From Aliikangiella sp965214955 (GTDB taxonomy: Bacteria; Pseudomonadota; Gammaproteobacteria; Enterobacterales; Kangiellaceae): a stretch of 64,000 nucleotides of DNA. Under the pieces are notes generated by a model. It was not told the DNA's origin and made no database searches. It worked only from the letters and a program-made list of their open reading frames with translations. Shown here in pieces: positions 8,455 through 16,533 of the stretch. The position numbers were made by a program, and so were the translations under genes. The stretch is taken from contig CBDCCU010000009.1 of the NCBI GenBank assembly GCA_965214955.1, positions 372,001-436,000 on the forward strand. Direction: 5' to 3'. The number at the start of each line of letters is the position of its first letter. Position 1 is the first letter of the stretch.

Positions 8455-9462
8455 CTATTTTAGCCAGCGCGCCACATCTTTAGCGTAATAGGTTAAAATG
8501 GCATCGGTTCCTGCGCGTTTAAAACTCACCATGGCTTCTAGCACGCATTTTTTTTCATCAATCCAACCATTTTGTGAAGCGGCTTTTAGCATCGCATATT
8601 CACCGCTCACATGGTAAGCCATAACGGGGACTTTAAAATTTTCTTTTACGCGGTAAATTACATCAAGATACGGCATTCCTGGTTTTACCATAACCATATC
8701 GGCACCTTCATCAATATCTAGCGCAACTTCATGAAAAGCTTCATCACCGTTGGCAGGATCCATTTGGTAAGTCTTTTTATCTGCTTTACCTAAGTTACCT
8801 GCTGAACCTACAGCATCTCTAAATGGACCGTAAAATGCTGAGGCGTATTTCGCAGAATAAGCCAAAATTTTGGTGTTAATAAAACCCTCAACCTCTAAAG
8901 CTTCGCGAATTAATTCAATTCTGCCATCCATCATATCCGAAGGTGCAACCACATCGGCACCCGCTTCGGCATGGCTTAAGGCTTGCTGAACCAATACTTC
9001 AACGGTTTCATCGTTAAGCACATAGCCTTGCTCGTCAATAATGCCATCTTGTCCGTGGCTGGTGTATGGATCGAGGGCAATATCGGTAATAACACCTAGC
9101 TCAGGAAATTTGGCTTTAATGGCAATAATCGACTCTTGCACTAATCCTTTTGGGTTGTAGGCTTCTTCGGCATTAAGAGATTTTTTTGCGCTATCAATCA
9201 CGGGAAATAAAGCAATCGCTGGAATACCAAGCTCTACCACCTCTTCTAACTCTATAAGTAGATGATCAAGCGTTTTACGCTCTACCCCTGGCATAGAAGT
9301 AACGGCTTCTTTTCTGCTTTCACCTTCTAAAACAAAAACAGGATAGATAAGATCATCTGCCGACACTTTATTTTCAGCCATTAAGCGACGCGAAAAATCA
9401 TTTGCTCGCATTCTGCGAGGACGTTTAAAAGGGAAGTCACCTTGAGTTGTATAATTAGCCAT
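8455..9462 (-). CDS. hemB: Porphobilinogen synthase (5-aminolevulinate dehydratase)
   Basis: Condenses two 5-aminolevulinate molecules to porphobilinogen in tetrapyrrole synthesis; 335 residues, full length. The Schiff-base lysine is in MVKPG (Lys260) and the second active-site lysine is in YSAKYASAFYGPFR. The metal-site region reads ALDPYTSHGQDG with no cysteine triad, which is the magnesium-dependent form known from Pseudomonas rather than the zinc form. The N terminus (FPFKRPRRMRANDFSRRL) supports the ATG at 9462. It precedes sseA by 16 bp and follows a gene-free repeat block that separates it from the purE-tsaC-hemF group. Confidence 0.97.
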   Translation of the reverse strand: MANYTTQGDFPFKRPRRMRANDFSRRLMAENKVSADDLIYPVFVLEGESRKEAVTSMPGVERKTLDHLLIELEEVVELGIPAIALFPVIDSAKKSLNAEEAYNPKGLVQESIIAIKAKFPELGVITDIALDPYTSHGQDGIIDEQGYVLNDETVEVLVQQALSHAEAGADVVAPSDMMDGRIELIREALEVEGFINTKILAYSAKYASAFYGPFRDAVGSAGNLGKADKKTYQMDPANGDEAFHEVALDIDEGADMVMVKPGMPYLDVIYRVKENFKVPVMAYHVSGEYAMLKAASQNGWIDEKKCVLEAMVSFKRAGTDAILTYYAKDVARWLK

Positions 9463-9550
9463 TATTGTTCCTTACAATCTAAAATATTTGCCTGTGATTA
9501 TAGTGCGTTTAGTGGTATTTGAGTTGATTGATGTCAGTTTTGGGTAATCT

Positions 9551-9764
9551 GGAGCATTATACATTGTTAACCCCTCCCTAGCCCTCCCCTTGAAAAGTGG
9601 AGGGAACTAAATGCTGCTCATCTCTCACTTTAAAGAGCGGGGGAACCCTTACTTGTCCCTCCCCCTGGCAAGGGGGAGGTTAGGTAGGAGTTGATCTTTA
9701 TTATCTTCAATCTACCCAAAAAAAGACTCAAACACGGTAATCTTAATGTTAGCTTTGAATATTT
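9551..9764. repeat. Tandem 214-bp duplication containing G/C-rich palindromes, copy A
   Basis: First of two direct copies with a 214-bp period. It contains CCCTCCCCTTGAAAAGTGGA, the palindrome CCTCCCCCTGGCAAGGGGGAGG, and then TTGATCTTTATTATCTTCAATC, which in copy B encodes the C terminus of the DUF559 protein on the minus strand. Copy A thus carries a decaying remnant of that gene's 3' end. The 400-bp gap between the hemB start and the DUF559 stop holds essentially only this duplication and the hemB promoter. Confidence 0.85.
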
Positions 9765-9950
9765 GGAATCATTACACATTTTAACCCCTCCCTAGCCCTC
9801 CCCTTGAAAAGTGGAGGGAACTAAATGCTGCTCATCCCTCGCTTTGAGGAGCAGGGGAATCCTTACTTGTCCCTCCCCCTGGCAAGGGGGAGGTTAGGTA
9901 GGGGTTGATCTTTATTATCTTCAATCCACCTCAAAATATATTCAAACACA
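9765..9950. repeat. Tandem 214-bp duplication, copy B, overlapping the DUF559 gene
   Basis: Second copy of the repeat, nearly identical to copy A over the G/C-rich core (9783-9925). It runs into the 3' end of the DUF559 gene and provides that gene's last codons and its stop. Related palindromic pieces occur near 7560, 22663-22742 and 25425-25450, so the core is a dispersed intergenic family. Confidence 0.85.
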
Positions 9951-10273
9951 CCAGAAACATTTTCATTTACCTGTTTATTAGTAAATCTTAATACACTCAA
10001 TCCTAACGAGCTTAAATACTGATCTCTTTTCGTATCATCAATAATACTTTGATCATTAAAATGACTATCCCCATCAATTTCTATAACCAAACTTAATTCT
10101 TTACAATAAAAATCGACAATGTATTTACCAATTCCATGTTGGCGCCTAAATTTATAACCTAGCGCCTTTTTTCTCACTTTTGACCAAATTATTTGTTCTG
10201 GTGCAGTTTGATTTGCTCTTAATGTAACTCGCTTATGTTTGTTTTCTATTCGATTAAATATTTTGTTTGTCAT
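9863..10273 (-). CDS. DUF559 endonuclease-like protein
   Basis: A 136-residue protein with a DUF559 domain, related to very short patch repair and other PD-(D/E)XK-type nucleases. Landmarks are PEQIIWSKVRKKALGYKFRR, the acidic core YIVDFYCKELSLVIEIDGDS with the Asp and Glu residues expected of the metal site, and LGLSVLRFTNKQV. The last dozen residues (PLPNLPLARGRDK) are encoded by an intergenic palindromic repeat, as is often seen in this family. It begins 23 bp after the hemF stop with AAGGAAG upstream, so it may be co-transcribed. Its substrate is unknown. Confidence 0.85.
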   Translation of the reverse strand: MTNKIFNRIENKHKRVTLRANQTAPEQIIWSKVRKKALGYKFRRQHGIGKYIVDFYCKELSLVIEIDGDSHFNDQSIIDDTKRDQYLSSLGLSVLRFTNKQVNENVSGVFEYILRWIEDNKDQPLPNLPLARGRDK

Positions 10274-10296
10274 AATTAACCTTCCTTGGTTTTATT

Positions 10297-11208
10297 TTAT
10301 TTTTCTTTCAGCCAGTCTCTATCTTGCAAATAATAACTGGTGAGCTTTTCTTCTTCGCTACCTTGCTCTGGGGTGTAGTTATATTGCCAGCCCACATCGG
10401 CAGGTAATGACATTAATATTGATTCGGTTCTACCACCTGTTTGTAAACCAAATAATGTGCCTCTGTCGTAAACCAAATTAAATTCAACATAGCGACCACG
10501 ACGCATTTTTTGAAAGGCTTTTTCACGCTCGCCATAAGGGGTATCTTTGCGTTTTTTAACAATCGGTGCGTAGGCTTTTAAATAATGATCACCAACGCTT
10601 TGCATAAACTCAAACGACTTTTCAAAATCTGGCTCGTTTAAATCATCAAAAAATAAGCCGCCTACACCTCTTGGCTCATTACGGTGTTTAATATAAAAAT
10701 ATTCATCACACCATTTTTTATATTTGGCATAAGCATTTTCACCTAAAGGCTCGCAGGCTTTTTGCGAAATCTTATGCCAATGAATACAGTCTGCTTTAAA
10801 GCCGTAATAAGGTGTTAAATCAAAGCCGCCACCAAACCACCAAACGGGTTTTTCTCCTGCTTTTTCGGCGACAAAATAGCGCACATTCATGTGTGATGTT
10901 GGTACATAAGGGTTATTAGGGTGAATAACTAATGAAACGCCCATGGCCTGAAAACTTCGACCAGCTAATTCTGGACGAATCGCAGTTGCCGATGGCGGCA
11001 GGTTATCTCCCATTACATGAGAAAAATTAACCCCGCCTTTTTCAATCACTGCGCCTTGATTTAACACTCTTGTTAAACCGCCACCACCTTGCTCGCGCTG
11101 CCATTCATCAGTGATAAACTCAGCTTTGCCATCGAGCTGAGTTAGGGTAGTGCAAATATTATTTTGCAGCCCCAAAAGATAAGACTTAACTTGATCAACA
11201 TTAAACAT
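10297..11208 (-). CDS. hemF: Oxygen-dependent coproporphyrinogen III oxidase
   Basis: Catalyses the aerobic decarboxylation of coproporphyrinogen III to protoporphyrinogen IX; 303 residues, the usual length. Signatures include TSHMNVRYFVAE, WWFGGGFDLTPYYGF, RGVGGLFFDDL and the C-terminal YVEFNLVYDRGTLFGLQTGG. It lies 24 bp downstream of tsaC on the same strand. Presence of the oxygen-dependent enzyme implies aerobic growth; no hemN was seen in this window. Confidence 0.97.
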   Translation of the reverse strand: MFNVDQVKSYLLGLQNNICTTLTQLDGKAEFITDEWQREQGGGGLTRVLNQGAVIEKGGVNFSHVMGDNLPPSATAIRPELAGRSFQAMGVSLVIHPNNPYVPTSHMNVRYFVAEKAGEKPVWWFGGGFDLTPYYGFKADCIHWHKISQKACEPLGENAYAKYKKWCDEYFYIKHRNEPRGVGGLFFDDLNEPDFEKSFEFMQSVGDHYLKAYAPIVKKRKDTPYGEREKAFQKMRRGRYVEFNLVYDRGTLFGLQTGGRTESILMSLPADVGWQYNYTPEQGSEEEKLTSYYLQDRDWLKEK

Positions 11209-11232
11209 AATTTTTTACTTTTTAATTTAAGG

Positions 11233-11787
11233 TTATTTTCTTAAAATTTGACCGCTTTCAAGATCAATAATTTGTGAGGCTTCTTGTCCGCCAACTTTTC
11301 CTGAAATTACCATATCGAGTTTATCGCCCATTTTAACTTTAATGGCACACGCATCACTCATTGCTGACTGTCCCGACAAATTACAACTTGTTGATACTAA
11401 AGGATAGCCAAGTTTTTCGCAGAGCGCTTTAGCAACTGGATGATTTGTTACTCTCACTGCCAGTTTAGGATGAATGCCGCATAGCTCTTGTGGTAATAAT
11501 TTTTTACGAGGGATAAGCCAAGTGGTCGCTCGCTCATTAGGCTGGTTAATCGTCTCAATTTGCTGCTGGTTTAGCGGAAGAATATAAGGTTCTGCTTGCT
11601 TAATATCACTCACCAATATAATTAAGCCTTTTTCAACATTGCGTTGTTTAATACTGAGAATACGTTTAAGTGCGGAAAGATTATTAGGATCGCAGCCAAT
11701 ACCAAAGGTTGACTCAGTGGGGTAAGCAACAACGCCGCCTTGATCAATGATCTCGGCGGCGTTTTGCAAAACAAGATAATCTTGCAA
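11233..11787 (-). CDS. tsaC: L-threonylcarbamoyladenylate synthase
   Basis: Makes threonylcarbamoyl-AMP from threonine, bicarbonate and ATP for the t6A37 tRNA modification. At 184 residues it is the short TsaC (YrdC) form, without the extra Sua5 domain. The YrdC fold signatures GGVVAYPTESTFGIGCDP, the lysine-rich KQRNVEKGLIILVSD and YPLVSTSCNLSGQ are present. It lies 9 bp after purE and 24 bp before hemF; a tsaC-hemF neighbourhood is common in gammaproteobacteria. Confidence 0.95.
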   Translation of the reverse strand: MQDYLVLQNAAEIIDQGGVVAYPTESTFGIGCDPNNLSALKRILSIKQRNVEKGLIILVSDIKQAEPYILPLNQQQIETINQPNERATTWLIPRKKLLPQELCGIHPKLAVRVTNHPVAKALCEKLGYPLVSTSCNLSGQSAMSDACAIKVKMGDKLDMVISGKVGGQEASQIIDLESGQILRK

Positions 11788-11796
11788 GGTTAAACC

Positions 11797-12297
11797 TTAC
11801 AGTGTTTCTTGTAATGCTTTGTCTTTTGCAATAACAGCTTCAGCGTTAGCTTGACGATCTTTTGCTACGGTTTCAGCAATTGAAGGGTCAGCTATACCTA
11901 ACATCTGCGCTGCTAAGTAAGCCGCGTTTTTAGCCCCCGCTTTACCAATAGCAACCGTTGCAACAGGAACACCTGCTGGCATCATAACCGTTGATAATAG
12001 TGCATCTTGGCCTTTTAGAGGACCGCCGTCCATTGGAACACCAATCACTGGCTTAGTGGTTAAACCTGCAACCGCACCCGCTAAGTGAGCCGCTAAACCT
12101 GCTGCACAAATAAACACCTGACAACCACGAGACTCGGCATCTTTCACAAATTCGTGAGTTGCAGCTGGTGTACGGTGAGCAGAAGTTACTTTTACTTCGC
12201 AAGTAACCCCTAGTGATTTTAATACTTTGTAAGTATTTTCCATAACTGGCCAGTCAGAGTCTGACCCCATTAAAATTGCAACAAATGCATTGCTCAT
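11797..12297 (-). CDS. purE: N5-carboxyaminoimidazole ribonucleotide mutase
   Basis: Catalyses rearrangement of N5-CAIR to CAIR in purine synthesis; 166 residues. The N-terminal MGSDSDWPVMENT, the SAHRTP motif with the catalytic histidine, and GLAAHLAGAVAGLTTKPVIG identify class I PurE. No purK follows; instead tsaC begins 9 bp downstream. The 223 bp upstream, shared with divergent bluB, must hold the promoter; I could not recognise a PurR operator there. Confidence 0.96.
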   Translation of the reverse strand: MSNAFVAILMGSDSDWPVMENTYKVLKSLGVTCEVKVTSAHRTPAATHEFVKDAESRGCQVFICAAGLAAHLAGAVAGLTTKPVIGVPMDGGPLKGQDALLSTVMMPAGVPVATVAIGKAGAKNAAYLAAQMLGIADPSIAETVAKDRQANAEAVIAKDKALQETL

Positions 12298-12520
12298 TGA
12301 TATACCTTTTTTAAGTTAATTAGTCGATGAAAAACAGTTTTTGCTTAATTATTAGCGTTTATAAAGCAAAAATACTGGGAAACTCGGCTGGCGATTAACC
12401 CACCAAAATTTTCGAGCACATATTTTAACAAAACCTTGCTTAAGAAGTGAACTAGAATAGCTTAAAGCTATCAACTCATTTAAAATTTAGCTGTTTTTTG
12501 CCAATAAATGTACTCAATGA

Positions 12521-13186
12521 ATGAAAAATTCTAGTTTTTCTCAACAACAAGCCGACTTTTTAGCTCATCTAATGGCTGCTCGCCGAGACGTTAGAGGCAA
12601 CCACTTTATAAGTACCCCAATACCACAGCAGGCAATTGAGCAAATTTTAGAGGCTGCGGCAGTCGCGCCTTCGGTAGGTTTTTCTCAGCCTTGGGAATTT
12701 GTGTTGGTTAATGATTTAAGTGCTAGAAAAGCCATGGTTAAAAATTTTAACCATGCTAACGATATGGCTAAAAACCAATTTACCGATGAAAAGAATGCCA
12801 TTTATCAGCGCTTAAAGCTCGAAGGTATTCTCGAAGCGCCCATTAATATCGCGGTGTTTTATCGTCCCTCTAAGTTGCCTGTGCTGGGTCAAACTTCAAT
12901 GGAAGAAGTGGGTAGATATAGCGTAGTGTGTGCGATTCAAAATATGTGGCTAATGGCGAGAGCTTTAAATATTGGAATGGGTTGGGTGAGTATATTAGAT
13001 CCCAACCTAGTAAAAGAGCAGCTTAATGCTCCAAAAGATGCCGAACTTATTGGTTATTTATGTTTGGGTTATGTCGATGAGTTTTTATCTCAACCCGAGC
13101 TTGAAAAACTGAATTGGGAAAAACGCAAAGCCATTAAAGATTGTGTGTTTACTGATCAGTATCCAAGCTCAAACTCAACCGATTAA
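12521..13186 (+). CDS. bluB: 5,6-dimethylbenzimidazole synthase (BluB)
   Basis: Flavin-destroying nitroreductase-fold enzyme that makes the lower ligand of vitamin B12, 221 residues. The BluB signatures RRDVRGNHF near residue 23, AAAVAPSVGFSQPWEFV, and GMGWVSILDP are present. No other cobalamin genes are in the window, and I found no B12-box-like sequence upstream, so the link to cobalamin rests on the protein family. The ATG at 12521 follows closely on AATGAATG with no strong ribosome binding site, so the exact start is slightly uncertain. Confidence 0.9.
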   Translation: MKNSSFSQQQADFLAHLMAARRDVRGNHFISTPIPQQAIEQILEAAAVAPSVGFSQPWEFVLVNDLSARKAMVKNFNHANDMAKNQFTDEKNAIYQRLKLEGILEAPINIAVFYRPSKLPVLGQTSMEEVGRYSVVCAIQNMWLMARALNIGMGWVSILDPNLVKEQLNAPKDAELIGYLCLGYVDEFLSQPELEKLNWEKRKAIKDCVFTDQYPSSNSTD

Positions 13187-13219
13187 ACATAGGTTTAAGC
13201 GATTGAGCAAACTGTTCTT

Positions 13220-13348
13220 TTAGCGGTTATCCGTTGTTTTACTATCGTCCATCCACTTGCTTACTTTTCGTTTAATAATGCGGTAAAAATGTCGCCAAAA
13301 CTCAGCAAAAGTTGCACCAATGATAATACCAATAATTAATTCAAACAT
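13220..13348 (-). CDS. 42-residue single-span membrane protein
   Basis: Short open frame on the minus strand in the bluB-nhaC gap. It starts at ATG 13348 with an excellent ribosome binding site (TAAGGAG, 6-7 bases upstream). The predicted protein begins MFELIIGIIIGATFAEFW, a hydrophobic N-terminal helix, followed by a strongly basic stretch (about residues 19-31, RHFYRIIKRKVSK) and an acidic, polar tail ending in DNR. This positive-inside pattern suggests a small inner-membrane protein. I recognise no family. The strong ribosome binding site, the helix and the clean stop support a real gene. Confidence 0.65.
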   Translation of the reverse strand: MFELIIGIIIGATFAEFWRHFYRIIKRKVSKWMDDSKTTDNR

Positions 13349-13515
13349 GGATTTCTCCTTACTTTTAGTCGTTAATTAACCTTAAGCAAATTTAAGACCA
13401 ATTTGTAAGCAGTTGAATTTTCTCAATTTTATTGGATTTTACCCATTAACTAATGGTTTAATGACAAACTATTTGGTCAAAATGCTTATTTTGAAACTTT
13501 AATAAGGGGAAAAGT

Positions 13516-14877
13516 TTGGATTGGCTAACGCTATTACCACCTGCCGTTGCAATCATTGTGGCGGTATGGAAAAAAGATGTCATCATTTCTTTAATGTCAG
13601 CACTATTTGTTGCTGAATTTATTCACACCCAGTTTCATCTTGGCTTAAGTTTTATTGCCGTGCTCAACCGTATAGCCGCAGTTTTTGCCAGCGAAGGTAA
13701 TACACGGATCTTAATATTTAGTTTACTTATCGGTGGATTGTTAAGCCTAATGCGAAAATCCGGTGGTGTTGCAGCTTTTGTTAATTGGGTTTCAAATAAA
13801 GGCTTTGCCGCTAGTAAACGCAAAGTGGCTTCGGTTCCAACACTTTTAGGCATTTTAATTTTTATTGAAACCAATTTAAGCATTTTAACCGCTGGCTTTA
13901 TTGCGCGTGATTTATTCGACAAAGTAAAAATGAGCCGCGCTCGTTTGGCTTATATTATTGATTCTACCTGTGCGCCAATTTGTGTAATTATTTTATTTAA
14001 TGCTTGGGGGGCGACCATTTTAGGGCTTATTAGCGAATTTAATTTAGAAAGCCCTGCGCAAACCTTAGCCTATTCAGTTCCTTATAATCTTTATTCTTGG
14101 ATCACCTTATTTTTAGTGTTTTATACGGTTTGGAGCAGTAGGGTTTTTGGTCCAATGAAACACGCTGAGCAACAACTTGTTGTTAGTAAAGCAGCACTTA
14201 ATAAATCGGAAAAGCCCAGCAATACCTACTTAATGGTTGCGCCACTAATTACATTAATTGGCTCTATTTTGTTTTTTATGTGGTACACAGGTAATGGCGA
14301 AATACTCAAAGGTAGTGGTTCAAAGTCGGTTTTATGGGCGGTGGCGCTAGCAATGCTGGTGGCGATAGTTTTAATTAAAACCTCCAAAGTAAAACAACCT
14401 ACATCCACTTTAGTTAAGTGGAGCTTTGAAGGCATGTCTGATTTGCTTCCTCTTGTCACAACAGTGCTATTAGCATTGGCACTTGGTTCAAGTATGAAAG
14501 CTTTAGGTACGGGTGAATTTGTATCGCAAATGGTGACTCAAAACTTGCCCTTATGGATTGTTCCAGCCCTGATATTTATTGCAGGTGCTATCATGTCATT
14601 TACCACAGGAACTTCTTGGGGAACTTTTAGTATATTAATTCCCATTGGGGTTCCAATCGCTTTAAATGGTGGTATTCCTGTCGAGTTAGTATTAGCCGCC
14701 ATATTGGGTGGCAGCGTATTTGGCGATCATTGTTCACCCATATCCGATACAACCATTGTCTCGTCGCTAGCCGCAGGATGTGATCACTTAGAGCATGTTA
14801 AAACACAGCTACCTTATGCTTTAGTGGCGGGCGGGCTTAGTATTATTGGGTTTATCATTATCGGATTAATTGGATAA
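13516..14877 (+). CDS. NhaC-family Na+/H+ antiporter
   Basis: Inner-membrane secondary transporter of 453 residues with about 11-12 membrane segments. The C-terminal signature GGSVFGDHCSPISDTTIVSS and the upstream TGTSWGTFSILIPIGVPI are diagnostic of the NhaC superfamily. The start is a TTG at 13516 preceded by AAGGGG at 13504-13509, so no ATG upstream is needed. Members exchange sodium for protons or carry amino acids and organic acids, so the substrate is not certain. The SRPBCC gene follows by 15 bp and is probably co-transcribed. Confidence 0.9.
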   Translation: MDWLTLLPPAVAIIVAVWKKDVIISLMSALFVAEFIHTQFHLGLSFIAVLNRIAAVFASEGNTRILIFSLLIGGLLSLMRKSGGVAAFVNWVSNKGFAASKRKVASVPTLLGILIFIETNLSILTAGFIARDLFDKVKMSRARLAYIIDSTCAPICVIILFNAWGATILGLISEFNLESPAQTLAYSVPYNLYSWITLFLVFYTVWSSRVFGPMKHAEQQLVVSKAALNKSEKPSNTYLMVAPLITLIGSILFFMWYTGNGEILKGSGSKSVLWAVALAMLVAIVLIKTSKVKQPTSTLVKWSFEGMSDLLPLVTTVLLALALGSSMKALGTGEFVSQMVTQNLPLWIVPALIFIAGAIMSFTTGTSWGTFSILIPIGVPIALNGGIPVELVLAAILGGSVFGDHCSPISDTTIVSSLAAGCDHLEHVKTQLPYALVAGGLSIIGFIIIGLIG

Positions 14878-14892
14878 AAGCGGAGATAAAAA

Positions 14893-15420
14893 ATGAAAAC
14901 TTTTCTTAAAATATTTGGCGTATTGGTGCTTTTATTGGTTGTTGTTGGATTATTTTTAGATAATAACATTCATGTTAAGCGTCAAGTTACTATCAACGCT
15001 TCTCCTGAGCAAATTCACCCACTGATCAACGATTTAAACAACTGGCCACAATGGAGCCCTTGGCAAGTGCTTGATCCCAGCATTAAAACCACCATTGGCG
15101 AAACCAGTAGTGGCATAGGTGCTTTTCAATCTTGGCAAGGCGAAAGCGGTGCAGGAAAATTATTATTTACTAGCTCATCTATTGAAAAAGGCATTGCCTA
15201 CAACTTAAATTTTGAAGGTGATCCTGCCACTTATTTATCGGGCATGAGCTATGAAGTTAATGGCAATAAAACCATTGTTACTTGGTATATGAAAGGTGAA
15301 ATGTCACCCATTATTATTGGTAATTACTTTGCGCTAATAATGGATACTTTGGTGGGAGATAGTTTTCAACTTGGGTTAGATCAATTAAAGCAAGTGGCTG
15401 AAAAACAAAACGCAATATAG
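14893..15420 (+). CDS. SRPBCC (START/polyketide cyclase-like) membrane-anchored protein
   Basis: A 175-residue protein with one N-terminal membrane helix (about residues 3-22) and an SRPBCC domain, whose start is the typical VKRQVTINASPEQIHPLINDLNNWPQWSPW. Such domains bind hydrophobic ligands, but no ligand can be named here. The domain is predicted to face the periplasm. AAAA-rich spacing of 15 bp after nhaC, with GGAGA upstream of the ATG, points to one transcript. The stop codon is the beginning of a three-copy 15-bp tandem repeat. Confidence 0.85.
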   Translation: MKTFLKIFGVLVLLLVVVGLFLDNNIHVKRQVTINASPEQIHPLINDLNNWPQWSPWQVLDPSIKTTIGETSSGIGAFQSWQGESGAGKLLFTSSSIEKGIAYNLNFEGDPATYLSGMSYEVNGNKTIVTWYMKGEMSPIIIGNYFALIMDTLVGDSFQLGLDQLKQVAEKQNAI

Positions 15421-15455
15421 TTAAGCACAATATAGTTAATCGCAATATAGCTAAT
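15411..15455. repeat. 15-bp tandem repeat, three copies
   Basis: Three consecutive units CGCAATATAGTTAAG, CACAATATAGTTAAT and CGCAATATAGCTAAT fill the space between the stop codons of the convergent SRPBCC and PilZ genes and overlap both. The core TATAGTTAA recurs in the 17-bp tandem repeat at 41174-41224. Confidence 0.8.
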
Positions 15456-15723
15456 TGAGTATATACTCTATGCCTGCGCCATAACGATTGGTCCAGGCAA
15501 TTCTTGCTTCTAACAGCGGCGCATCTTCTATGCCCTCTGCCGATTGAACCTGAATTTTTGTATCAACTTTTAGTTTTGCTAGCGGCAGTCCTTCAACAAA
15601 TAAACCACCATCTGAAAAATCCATGGTTTGAGTTTTAAAGCGATCAAATGAGTCGCCTTCAACAAAAACATTGGTTCTTAATGATAAGCGTTGATGTTTT
15701 CTTTGTTCTGCCTGCTGACTCAT
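15451..15723 (-). CDS. PilZ domain protein
   Basis: A 90-residue single-domain PilZ protein, a cyclic di-GMP receptor family. Both binding elements are present: the arginine-rich RKHQRLSLR (about residues 8-16, the RxxxR motif) and DFSDGGLFVEG (D/NxSxxG). It has no signal peptide or effector domain, so it is expected to act in the cytoplasm on an unknown partner. It stands alone between the SRPBCC gene and the glycosylase gene. Confidence 0.9.
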   Translation of the reverse strand: MSQQAEQRKHQRLSLRTNVFVEGDSFDRFKTQTMDFSDGGLFVEGLPLAKLKVDTKIQVQSAEGIEDAPLLEARIAWTNRYGAGIEYILN

Positions 15724-15828
15724 TGATAATTATCCCTGCAAAAGTATTTGCCTAACTGGTTGAAAAAACACTTTTAATGAAAAGTCTAGATTATTTTTGA
15801 ATAAAAAACCAATTAAGCCATTTTTAGC

Positions 15829-16515
15829 CTAATTGACAGGATAATTTTCACCAACCGAGCAAGAAATAATTCGGCTAATATCAGCCATACAGCGGTCACT
15901 TTGCTGCTGTAGCTCATTAAAGGCTTGTTGAGTGGCTTTTAGATCGCGTTGTGAGGTTGGCGGTTTATCAACCACACCTTGCCCCACTAAATGAGAAACA
16001 ACATCTTGGCTTAATATAAAGGTATCTTTAGCAATGGCTCGTAAAAAATTAGCGCCAGTATTGCCGCCTAAGCGAGATCCATCTTTTTTAAGCGTCAACC
16101 AAAGTTGGGTTATTTCGGTAGATTTCCATTGGCTTAAAAACTGCCCAAAACTGCCATGTTTTTTACTAATGGTTTGAATATAGTAAGCATTTTCTCTAAC
16201 GGCTTTAACTTTGGTTAAGTTACGAATAATGCGCTTGTCTTGTGCCATTTTTTCGATTTGCTCGTCGCTAGCAAGTGCTAACTTTTTTGGCTCTAGCCCC
16301 CACATTACCTCTTCAAAGCCTGGCCATTTATTTTCAACTACTCGCCAAACAAAACCAGACTGAAAGATTTTCATTGCCATTGCTGACAAAATAGCTTTAT
16401 CACTTAACTTGGCAATTTGCTTATCGGTTAAAGTGGTTGGCATTAAAGACTCTAACGCTTTAACTCCGCCTTTACGCTCAACCGCTCTTTCATAAGTTAC
16501 TTGAAAATCTTCCAC
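15829..16515 (-). CDS. DNA-3-methyladenine glycosylase I-like protein
   Basis: A 228-residue member of the Tag-type methyladenine glycosylase family in the helix-hairpin-helix superfamily, a base-excision repair enzyme type. Landmarks are LSDKAILSAMAMKIFQSGFV, WRVVENKWPGFEEVMWG and a C-terminal helical region LGGNTGANFLRAIAKDTFIL. It lacks the N-terminal Cys motif and zinc-binding C terminus of E. coli Tag, so it belongs to a divergent subgroup and its substrate range is uncertain. It follows the dsbA-like gene by 18 bp on the same strand. Confidence 0.75.
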   Translation of the reverse strand: MEDFQVTYERAVERKGGVKALESLMPTTLTDKQIAKLSDKAILSAMAMKIFQSGFVWRVVENKWPGFEEVMWGLEPKKLALASDEQIEKMAQDKRIIRNLTKVKAVRENAYYIQTISKKHGSFGQFLSQWKSTEITQLWLTLKKDGSRLGGNTGANFLRAIAKDTFILSQDVVSHLVGQGVVDKPPTSQRDLKATQQAFNELQQQSDRCMADISRIISCSVGENYPVN

Positions 16516-16533
16516 CGCAATAAAACCTCAATA

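Noticed and set aside
12298..12520. Possible cobalamin riboswitch before bluB
   Set aside because: No B12-box-like sequence or typical stem arrangement could be found in the 223 bp, though GC-rich pieces near 12378-12400 first drew attention.
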